Source: Smallanthus sonchifolius | Taxonomy: Eukaryota > Streptophyta > Magnoliopsida > Asterales > Asteraceae | DNA length: 64,000 nucleotides | NCBI GenBank assembly: GCA_023525975.1 | Contig: CM042032.1 | Location: 18,048,001 to 18,112,000, forward strand | Direction: 5' to 3' | Shown: positions 48,882-59,120 of the stretch, piece by piece | Numbering within the stretch: position 1 is the stretch's first letter | Layout of the letters: every line of letters begins with the position of its first letter | Position numbers and translations under genes: made by a program | The notes under the pieces: model-generated | What the model was told of the DNA's origin: nothing | Database searches by the model: none | What the model saw: the letters and a program-made list of their open reading frames with translations, nothing else

Positions 48882-49065
48882 TATACGCCTCGTATAGTTC
48901 TATACGAGGCGTATAAACCCTAACCTTAAAAGTCAGAGTTGCAGGTGTCAGAACTTGTCTGGCGGCTGGTCTATACGCAACGTATAAGGGTGTATAAGAT
49001 TTTTTTTCCTAAGCTTGGCAGATTTTTAGTTGCGTATGCCTATACGTGGAGTATAGGATTGTATG

Positions 49066-49103
<38 letters not shown>

Positions 49104-49185
49104 TTAATATTACCAATACTTTTATACAATATTTATCGTTTTAGCTATAAATTTGTTAATGTATAGAACTATACGACACATACAG
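48882..49185. repeat. TATACG palindrome cluster, left
   Basis: Begins with a perfect inverted repeat: 16-base arms at 48882-48897 and 48900-48915, loop TT. Further shorter CTATACG...CGTATAG words are at 48970-49060 and 49160-49180. The same kind of words fill 55560-56160. Confidence 0.75.
49068..49104. repeat. (CA)n(TA)n microsatellite
   Basis: An uninterrupted run of CA followed by TA dinucleotides. Confidence 0.9.
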
Positions 49186-49472
49186 GAATTTATATATTTT
49201 TTAATATTACCAATATTTTTATACAATATTTACTGTTTTAGCTATAAATTTGTTAATTAAATTTGTTAACGTTAAATAAATAAATATTTTTATAAAATAA
49301 TAACTTTATTAATTAATTGGTACTAAACTATCGTATGATACGTAACCAACCAAACAAACGTTGCAGATATAAACAACTGAAATTTTACATATATATAACA
49401 TCAGTTTGTACTTACATAACAAAAAATACAACTGAATGTGAAATACAAAAAAAGCAAACGACCATGACTATG

Positions 49473-49905
49473 CTAGGCCAGGATCCTGACCAGCCGGATA
49501 GGACCAGTATATTGTTGTGGCGGTTGTAGTGGTGGAGGCTCGATACTGACGGCTCGTGACCGATCGATCTCGCGGTCCACCAGCCACATCATGATGTCTT
49601 CGACCCGGTTGAACTGACGAGTCTGACGCCGTGACTCCTGAGCAAGCCCGTCAAGCAATGCATGTGTGGTTGCAGGCAGCCTCACAGCTCGGTGAACATG
49701 TCGCGGCTGCTCAGATGCACCCTGCTGTGGTATATCATGCACCACCGGGACCTCCTGTATCAGCACTGCCTTCGGCTGGACCTCCGGCAACGGCTGCGAC
49801 TCGAAGATATGGCCGTACTTGTTGCGAAATCAAAGGCCGGCGCTTGGGAATTTAAGCACGATGCACATGCCATGCACCATGCGCCTATCTAACATGACCG
49901 GCTCG
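49473..49905 (-). pseudogene. Athila-ORF1-like protein, C-terminal part
   Basis: The minus strand reads LDRRMVHGMCIVLKFPSAGL and then a Pro/Gln-rich tail with a helical DREIDRS end, stop at 49473. It continues the protein whose N-terminal part is at 54723-55535, across the tandem LTR insertion. It resembles ORF1 proteins of Athila-type Ty3/gypsy elements; this family name is moderate confidence. Confidence 0.55.
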
Positions 49906-49927
49906 ACCGGGGGCCATATGGTGAAGA

Positions 49928-51504
49928 TGATGGATCGAAATTCTAATAATAGTAACTTTATTGTTTTCAAAACCGGGTTTTGAGTTAGACATGGATTTAT
50001 TGTCATTTGAGTTTACAAGAGTATTTTTATATAAAATATATGTATGCTTTTGTGTTAGATGATTATTTTTGATACATGCAAGTCTTTGGAATCACTTTCT
50101 AAATAAGGAAACTTTGTTGAGTTAAAAACCGGATTTTAAACCCTAAAATGGTTTTGATGATGGAAATGCACTTGTGAATACACATATAACTATTTAAAAA
50201 CATTGGAATGATATAAAATACTAGAGTTGTTTGATTTCATGAACCCATGGACACTAATGGACTTAGGTTTAGTTCGTGTTTGGACACTTGGACTATATTT
50301 TGTCATAAAAAGGTTTATTAACATATATGGAAAACATTTTAGATTTATGAAAAACTTAACAATTTCATTTGATAAAAATAATATTACGAAGATTATTTTT
50401 ATTACAAGGCGTTTAAAAATGTACATGTATAAATATATATAGTTATAAAAATAAAGTATATGTTATACCAATCGAGTTGCAAATATTATTTTTGGACTTA
50501 AACTAAAAAAAACTCAAGACGATATGGATATGTGAATACTTGTAACTTTAATTAGTTTACATTTATTTTTAGAATAAATATGTTTTATCGAGTCAAGCAT
50601 GTCACCAACGTGTCGTCAAGTCAAACTTGGTCAAACATTTAAAGTCAAACACATGTTTTATAACGAGTCGAGTTGGGTGAATTGGTCACATGATCAAGTC
50701 TAAACACTTTACAGAACTAATAGTTCTAAACATTTTAGGACACGATTAGGTCGTTGTACTTTTGGACGTTGCTACATACACATTTATTGCATTCATTACT
50801 TGCGTACCAGGTGAGTCTCATGGCCCTTATTTTATTACTGCTTTATATACTGTTTTGGGGAGAAAACATGCAAACATTTTATTATAAACATAACTTTCAT
50901 TTATTGGTTACATGAATTAGCATAGCATTAAATAAAGTCCCCTACAATCCTAAACCATTAATTTGGGTAAGCGAGGTAATCGTGGATAGATCTATTTGGG
51001 CCGACAACCCCACCCGTTGGCTGGGAGCCAAGCGTGTGCATTATTAGCCAGTCATTACAATGTGTGTGATGCAACATTGTGTTTTGGGGCATAACATAAA
51101 TCATGTCAGCTTCGGTATTAGGAGTTCATGGTAATTATAATACATATTATTGTCGGGCATATAATATTTTTTCTTTTGCTATGGTTTAAACTAAACATTT
51201 TCGAATATTAAAACCTGTCAACTCACCAACTTTATGTTGACACATTTTAGCATGTTTTTCTCAGGCCGTTGATTGCATTATAGTCATGTTTGGAATGTCA
51301 TCATGGAGTCACATGGCATATAGGATCATGCTTAGGGTCCTTACTATTAAAGCTTTTGATTTTGAACATCGTCTTGCAAACATATGAACTTGGAACTTTG
51401 GTTTTTGAATTTATGTAATCGTGTGAACTCCAATTATGTTTTAAACTTGGTTTAATATTTTAAATGTTGTTTTTGGAACTCATATAGAGGTCGTTCAATC
51501 ATGT
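49928..51504 (+). repeat. LTR-derived tandem unit 1 (1577 bp)
   Basis: First of three head-to-tail units starting TGATGGATCGAAATTC. It contains the intron-like module (50811-51264). It lacks the final LTR bases present at the end of unit 3. Confidence 0.9.
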
Positions 51505-53082
51505 TGATGGATCGAAATTCTAATAATAGTAACTTTATTGTTTTCAAAACCGGGTTTTGAGTTAGACATGGATTTATTGTCATTTGAGTTTACCAGAGTA
51601 TTTTTATATAAAATATATATATGTTTTTGTGTTAGATGATTATTTTTGATACATGCAAGTCTTTGGAATCACTTTCTAAATAAGGAAACTTTGTTGAGTT
51701 AAAAACCGGATTTTAAACCCTAAAATGGTGTTGATGATGGAAATGCACTTGTGAATACACATATAATTATTTAAAAACATTGGAATGTTATAAAATACTA
51801 GAGTTGTTTGATTTCATGAACCCATGGACACTAATGGACTTAGGTTTAGTTCGTGTTTGGACACTTGGACTATATTTTGTCATAAAAAGGTTTATTAACA
51901 TATATGGAAAACATTTTAGATATATGAAAAACTTAACAATTTCATTTGATAAAAATAATATTACGAAGATTATTTTTATTACAAGGCGTTTAAAAATGTA
52001 CATGTATAAATATATATAGTTATAAAAATAAAGTATATGTTATACCAATCGAGTTGCAAATATTATTTTTGGACTTAAACTAAAAAAAAACTCAAGACGA
52101 TATGGATATGTGAATACTTGTAACTTTAATTAGTTTACATTTATTTTTAGAATAAATATGTTTTATCGAGTCAAGCATGTCACCAACGTGTCGTCAAGTC
52201 AAACTTGGTCAAACATTTAAAGTCAAACACATGTTTTATAATGAGTCGAGTTGGGTGAATTGGTCACATGATCAAGTCTAAACACTTTATAGAACTAATA
52301 GTTCTAAACATTTTAGGACACGATTAGGTCGTTGTACTTTTGGACGTTGCTACATACACATTTATTGCATTCATTACTTGCGTACCAGGTGAGTCTCATG
52401 GCCCCTATTTTATTACTGCTTTATATACTGTTTTGGGGAGAAAACATGCAAACATTTTATTATAAACATAACTTTCATTTATTGGTTACATGAATTAGCA
52501 TAGCATTAAATAAAGTCCCCTACAATCCTAAACCATTAATTTGGGTAAGCGAGGTAATCGTGGATAGATCTATTTGGGCCGACAACCCCACCCGTTGGCT
52601 GGGAGCCAAGCGTGTGCATTATTAGCCGGTCATTACAATGTGTGTGATGCAACATTGTGTTTTGGGGCATAACATAAATCATGTCAGCTTCGGTATTAGG
52701 AGTTCATGGTAATTATAATACATATTATTGTCGGGCATATAATATTTTTTCTTTTGCTATGGTTTAAACTAAACATTTTCGAATATTAAAACCTGTCAAC
52801 TTACCAACTTTATGTTGACACATTTTAGCATGTTTTTCTCAGGCCGTTGATTGCATTAGAGTCATGTTTGGAATGTCATCATGGAGTCACATGGCATATA
52901 GGATCATGCTTAGGGTCCTTACTATTAAAGCTTTTGATTTTGAACATCGTCTTGCAAACATATGAACTTGGAACTTTGGTTTTTGAATTTATGTAATCGT
53001 GTGAACTCCAATTATGTTTTAAACTTGGTTTAATATTTTAAATGTTGTTTTTGGAACTCATATAGAGGTCGTTCAATCATGT
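51505..53082 (+). repeat. LTR-derived tandem unit 2 (1578 bp)
   Basis: Nearly identical to unit 1, with the same truncated end (GGTCGTTCAATCATGT) before the next unit. Intron-like module 52389-52842. Confidence 0.9.
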
Positions 53083-54722
53083 TGATGGATCGAAATTCTA
53101 ATAATAGTAACTTTATTGTTTTCAAAACCGGGTTTTGAGTTAGACATGGATTTATTGTCATTTGAGTTTACAAGAGTATTTTTATATAAAATATATATAT
53201 GTTTTTGTGTTAGATGATTATTTTTGATACATGCAAGTCTTTGGAATCACTTTCTAAATAAGGAAACTTTGTTGAGTTAAAAACCGGATTTTAAACCCTA
53301 AAATGGTGTTGATGATGGAAATGCACTTGTGAATACACATGTAACTATTTAAAAACATTGGAATGTTATAAAATACTAGAGTTGTTTGATTTCATGAACC
53401 CATGGACACTAATGGACTTAGGTTTAGTTCGTGTTTGGACACTTGGACTATATTTTGTCATAAAAAGGTTTATTAACATATATGGAAAACATTTTAGATA
53501 TATGAAAAACTTAACAATTTCATTTGATAAAAATAATATTACGAAGATTATTTTTATTACAAGGCGTTTAAAAATGTACATGTATAAATATATATAGTTA
53601 TAAAAATAAAGTATATGTTATACCAATCAAGTTGCAAATATTATTTTTGGACTTAAACTCAAAAGAACTCAAGACGATATGGATACGTGAATACTTGTAA
53701 CTTTAATTAGTTTACATTTAGTTTTTAGAATAAATATGTTTTATCGAGTCAAGCATGTCACCAACGTGTCGTCAAGTCAAACTTGGTCAAACATTTAAAG
53801 TCAAACTCACGTTTTATAACGAGTCGAGTTAGGTGAATTGGTCACATGATCAAGTCTAAACACTTTATAGAACTAATAGTTCTAAACATTTTAGGATACG
53901 ATTAGGTCGTTGTTCTTTTGGACGTTGCTACATACACATTTATTGCATTCATTACTTGCGTACCAGGTGAGTCTCATGGCCCCTATTTTATTACTGCTTT
54001 ATATACTGTTTTGTGGAGAAAACATGCAAACATTTTATTACAAACATAACTTTCATTTATTGGTTACATGAATTAGCATAGCATCAAATAAAGTCCCCTA
54101 CAATCCTAAACCATTAATTTGGGTAAGCGAGGTAATCGTGGATAGATCTATTTGGGCCGACAACCCCACCCGTTGGCTGGGAGCCAAGCGTGTGCATTAT
54201 TAGCCTGTCATTACAATGTGTGTGATGCAACATTGTGTTTTGGGGCATAACATAAATCATGTCAGCTTCGGTATTAGGAGTTCATGGTAATTATAATACA
54301 TATTATTGTCGGGCATAAAATATTTTTTCTTATGCTATGGTTTAAACTAAACATTTTCGAATATTAAAACCTGTCAACTTACGAACTTTATGTTGACACA
54401 TTTTAGCATGTTTTTCTTAGGCCGTTGATTGCATTAGAGTCATGTTTGGAATGTCATCATGGAGTCACATGGCATATAGGATCATGCTTAGGGTCCTTAC
54501 TATTAAAGCTTTTGATTTTGAACATTGTCTTGCAAACATATGAACTTGGAACTTTGGTTTTTGAATTTATGTAATCGTGTGAACTCCAATTATGTTTTAA
54601 ACTTGGTTTAATATTTTAAATGTTTTTTTTGGAACTCATATAGATGTCGTTCGATGTGATCAATGACTATGGTATTCATGAACGTCGTGCCACGCGGTTT
54701 TTGCCTTTAGCGGGGTGTGACA
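53083..54722 (+). repeat. LTR-derived tandem unit 3 with the true LTR end
   Basis: Diverges slightly more from units 1 and 2 and runs on past their junction point for about 70 bp to a normal LTR end, GGGGTGTGACA. Intron-like module 53967-54420. The interior of the parent retrotransposon is absent. Confidence 0.9.
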
Positions 54723-55535
54723 GACCCCGCTCCTGCCTATGAAAAAGGCAGACGCAAAGTACTGTGCGAAGCATGTCGCTAATGCGCACGTCCTACCGGG
54801 CATTAGGCACCAAAGAAAGAACATGTCCCGCTTTGTGCACCACTCCCGGCTTTTGCCACACGCCGCTATAGACGTGGCAATAAGCCCGTGCAAGTATCTG
54901 TAGAGGGAATCTCTAAGATAAGAGACCGTTCCCTTGGTCCCCTCCTAGAGACCATCAGCAATCACCATCCAAAAGGCTTGGAGGTCGTCTCCATCCTACT
55001 TGGTGATCCCCTTCGTGTAAAGCGGGGTGACCGTCTCTGGCTCTGTGTACAAGCCGGTAAACACCGCCCACCTAGCCAACGACATATCATATTGCTGGCC
55101 GAACAAATGAAACGAAACCTCCGCAGGTGGCTCCGGCTGGTCCGGGTCCTCCATCTCCTCTGGCTCTTCCACCGGGAGAGGGACATTGGTAAACGTCGAT
55201 AGAAACTCGACGACCAGCTCCCGGTACGATGGCTGGAAGACGCTATCGAATAACCGGTCCCATGATGTATCATGTCTGACAAAGCCCCTGACTCTCTTCT
55301 ACTCGCCGAGCACCTCCAGAAGACCCTAGTCGACGGCATTTTGGGCGCCGACCCTCATCCTTCGTAACTTCAAGCACCGTGTAAACGCGTCGGTGCCCTG
55401 CTCGAACTGCAAAAACGGCCACCAAGCAAGATCGTCGACCACCTCGTGTTGTGCGTCATCGGCGTGTGCCACTTTGGCATCCGGACCAGACGAATCAACA
55501 TTGATATACATGTAACATTGATATACGTGTAACAT
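54723..55535 (-). pseudogene. Athila-ORF1-like protein, N-terminal part
   Basis: Minus-strand pieces read FEQGTDAFTRCLKLRRMRVG, SYRELVVEFLSTF, EVSFHLFGQQYDMSLARWAV, LYRYLHGLIATSIAA, CTKRDMFFLWCLMPGRTCAL and QYFASAFFIGRSG. There are stops near 55326 and 55305 and further in. The protein is cut at 54722 by the tandem LTR units. Confidence 0.6.
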
Positions 55536-55559
55536 CGATAAACGTGCAACATAGTTTAA

Positions 55560-56160
55560 AAAAATTAAAATTAACGCTATATGCCACGCATAGACCCGTA
55601 CGTGGCGTATAGGCTCGATAGTGTTTGTGTTGCGTATGACCTATACGCCACCCATTCCTGAGACCATACGACACCCATTCCTGAGACCATACGACACGTA
55701 TAGCCTTATGTGTGTCGTATGGTCTTGGGGATGGGTGGAGTATAGGTCATATGCCACCCAAGACCAATGGGTCTCCTTCCACAGAAGAACTATATGCCAG
55801 GTATAGTGCCATACATGACGTATAGTTCTTCTCCAATTCAAAATTTTACCCCAAATTCAACCCATTAAATCCATGATTTACCCATATCCAATCATTTAAA
55901 CTACATAATAATGATCGGGAGTGAAAAATACGTACCTATACGGTGAAAAAACAAAAATATTCGAGTCAAGTATAGAGCGATACGCGCGAGAGAGAGAAAG
56001 TATTTGTGTGTTTTGTGAGAGTTTTTGTGAGTGTGCGTATGGTTCCTGACCTAGCTCGCTATATGAAGATCTATACGCTACGTATAGGTCTATACGTAAC
56101 GTATAGGTTTAAAAATAAGAACTATACGCCACGCATAATCTATACGAGGAGTATAGCTTT
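55560..56160. repeat. TATACG palindrome cluster, right
   Basis: More than a dozen CTATACGCCACGTATAG-type words, many self-complementary, plus a near-identical duplicate CCCATTCCTGAGACCATACG at about 55654 and 55675. This lies upstream of the Athila-like ORF (minus strand), mirroring the cluster at 48882 downstream of it. Confidence 0.75.
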
Positions 56161-56419
56161 GTTTTTTTTTGAACTTTATGAAAATTTGTAATAAGTTAAA
56201 TGTATGCAGTTGTTATATATGTGAATATGATACACATTTGAACTGAAAAATCAAGAACAAATAAAAATTAAAGAACTTTTGTAATTAAAGATTCATTGTT
56301 CATCATCACTTAGAAAAGATGTAAGTACTATGTTCTTTGATCTTTGTTACTATCTATTATCTCCTTAAACTGTCTTATACAATGCCTGTACATATGTTCC
56401 CAATCTTCTGTAGCATCAC

Positions 56420-57040
56420 TTCGGTGCAAACTTCAAAGACCATTCGATATAGGCATCGGATAAAATCCGTCTAACTTAATCATGATGTAATGGTTAGTGT
56501 AAACATGTGCAACCGATACGACTTGATGGTTAGGCAAAACATTTGGACCAACCCATAGGGTGAAAAAGGTTTGATTGTTGGCGTTGCTTAACAAGTGAAC
56601 AATCACACCAAATCTTTGAGCAATCAGGGATCCCGTGTAGGGCATCCACATCCAATGTTCATCAGATGCAGGTGCCACTTCCACCCAAGCCAATTTATGG
56701 TGCGACATAGTTCATCATACTGTCCGTGGACGATTCTGTCAAAAATTCCTCGCCACCATTCTTCATGATCGTCCATCTCCTGTAGAAGTTGTGTCCGAAT
56801 AAAAAACCACTTACTTTCATCAAACCCTAAGCCCACAACTATCAATTGAAAACCACAGTTACTATCAGGAAAGACATCATGTATACGTGAAATGTACTGA
56901 TGAAAAAAAGATGGTATCCAATCCTTAAAACGGAGAATATTGTTAACTGCTTCATCCCCCTCCATTAATGGTATCCAATCCCCATAATCATTTCGTGGCT
57001 CTCTTACTTTAGAAGTCGTTGAACGGATGCGTTGCATAAC
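56420..57040 (-). pseudogene. Mutator-type (MULE) OTU-like domain remnant
   Basis: Two minus frames overlap near 56690 and together show an OTU-like fold: SNCGFQLIVVGLG with the catalytic-type Cys, WFFIRTQLLQEM, MPYTGSLIAQRFGVIVHLLS, then NHYIMIKL with the His. OTU-like domains of this kind follow the transposase in some plant MULEs. A frameshift splits it, and no transposase core is seen before the element C insertion at 57145. Confidence 0.6.
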
Positions 57041-57384
57041 AGGCTTCTTAGACTTTACGACTGAACTAGATATTTGATGCTATATACGAGCTATGTCTCG
57101 CAGGTTCAAACCTACTTTGTTGGGATTCTATAAACGAGCTGTTCTGTAAGGCCCCTTTCCGGAGTAACCTCATTTATTGGATTTACTCATAAACATAATC
57201 ATAATTACTGAGCTTAAATTTAAAACATTCGAATTCATTCATTATATAACGTAACATGACATGACATAACAGCGGAAGTCTTTAAAATTAAGTACATAAC
57301 AATTGTCTTAACATATATAAAAGTGGGATGTCAGTCTTGTGCCGGGTAACCTTCACGCCTTCGCACGACCCTTCCTTTCTGTAC

Positions 57385-58235
57385 CTGAAATGTATACTAA
57401 AAGTCAGCTAACGCTGGTGAGTTCTAGTTTAAAACTATTAAGTATGATCATTCTTTTCTTTATAAGTATACATAATTATATACATACATTTCTATAAATA
57501 CGTATTCAAAGCTTTTACTTTTCTTTCTTCATTCTGATGTGATTACATAGATATGCATTCACCTTTTCTTTCCTTTACATTCATTGGTCATACACATAAG
57601 GGTGATCAACCCGTCTTTTACTGCGTATATCACAAAGACATACGCCCTTAAGCTACCGTCGTAGCCCTTTTACTCGTCCGGTCCTAGAAACCGTCCGCCT
57701 TAACTTCCGTCCGGCCAACCTTCGGCCGTCCGCCTTAACCGTCCTACCGTCGTAGTCCGTCATATTCGCCCGTTTGCCCTAAGGCATCCGTTTCCCACGC
57801 GAATTATTGTTTATGCAACCGTTATACTATTTTAGCATTTACTTCGACCGCCCATTTATGCTTTTTGTACGTCCTAGCTTGCGAAGGAACGTATCTTTCC
57901 CGGTTGCAAAATAGTCACGTGGTCGTCCGTCTACAGAAGTAGCCGTTAGCTTCGTTTCCGTCCATAACGTATACATACATTCATAACATGCAATATAAAT
58001 AATTATAAAGCAAGATTTCATTTATTTACGTTATGCCATTCTTTTCTTCATTCTTTGTAAACATATGTTTCATTCTTTGTTCAAAATTCATTCTCATATA
58101 TATAAAAATATATATTAGTACATCACGTATGATCATATTAGTATTCATATCATTTATTCATTTAGTGTAAACATTTCAGCCCCAAAACATTTAATAAGGT
58201 TTGCACATAACATAGAGGGGGGACATAGAACTCAC
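57385..58235 (-). other. Intron-like module in the element C LTR
   Basis: Donor-like ATCAG/GTGAGTTCTATGTCCCCC and acceptor-like ACATTTCAG, in the same order as in element A. Confidence 0.5.
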
Positions 58236-58380
58236 CTGATAAGCTAGTCTTGGTTGTCCTATACAAAGGTACAACAACGTCACGTACGATCTGAATTAGG
58301 TAGTTAAATACACATCAGACCCATTCCCGACTCTAACGGTTTAACCATTCTAAACATACTGACTTTACTTACTGGTCTGC

Positions 58381-58580
58381 TGCCTGCGCACTTAGTAAGT
58401 GCGCAGGGCCTTGCTCATGCGCACTTGACAAGTACGCATGATCTTTCTCCTGCGTACTTGGTAAGTACGCATGATCTTTCTCCTGCATACCTGCGTACTT
58501 GGTAAGTACGCATGATCTTTCTCCTGCATACTTGGTAAGTACGCAGGACGTCCCTACTGCGTACTTGATAAGTACGCATC
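58381..58580 (-). repeat. 33-bp hairpin minisatellite in the element C LTR
   Basis: Six units with arms TGCGTACTT and AAGTACGCA; most are 33 bp, one is longer by 8. Spacer sequences differ from those of element A, and the frame is not conserved between the two, so the hairpin rather than a peptide is what is shared. Confidence 0.85.
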
Positions 58581-58954
58581 ACCTGTTTTCTGGACAAGTC
58601 TGAAATTTTGCATGTTAATCCGATCATGCTAATCTTACAACTTTCTTTGATCAAAAGGTGCGGTTTTCACTCTAGATGCTAGTTCTAAGCTTATTTTCAA
58701 GTTTCATCCATAAAAACGTCTCCTATTTAGCTAAAACCCGAAAAATCCCAAAACGAAGAAAAACTCAGTTTAAGGTCGAATCGTTACCTGGATTGTGATT
58801 CTGATTCAGAGGTTTTGCTCACGAGCTCAGTAGTAACGTGCTCCTTCAATTTCGTGTCGATCCGTCGACTTTCTCTCTCTAGACCCGACTCTCCTTTCTC
58901 TCTCTAGCTTGCAAGTGTTTTGTGGAAAATGAGAGATTCAAGGCTGTCTTGGCC

Positions 58955-58962
58955 TTTATATA
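58955..58962 (-). promoter_or_regulatory. TATA box of the element C LTR
   Basis: TATATAAA on the minus strand at the place corresponding to 25311 in element A. Confidence 0.65.
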
Positions 58963-59120
58963 CCTGGGCTTCGCTCGGCCCGTTGGAGCCAAGCCCAACC
59001 CCATCCATTTTTCTTTCATTTTTGACGATTAAATCTCTATCGCGTTATTAATTACTTAATTACTATTTTTGGGATGTTACAAGTCTACCCTCCTTAAAGA
59101 GGTTTCGTCCTCGAAACCGC

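Larger units (their letters stand above)
57145..59081 (-). repeat. 3' LTR of element C (1937 bp)
   Basis: In element orientation it starts TGTAACATCCC and ends GGCCTTACA; it matches 25191-27117. It has the TATA box (58962-58955), hairpin minisatellite (58580-58381) and intron-like module (58235-57385). Confidence 0.9.

Noticed and set aside
50190..53597. Repeated 71-79-codon frames in the 1.58-kb units
   Set aside because: They recur only because the units are tandem copies; AT-rich composition and no domain support them.
54888..55202. Plus-strand frame of 104 codons
   Set aside because: Opposite strand of the Athila-ORF1-like pseudogene, whose minus-strand pieces form a coherent protein.
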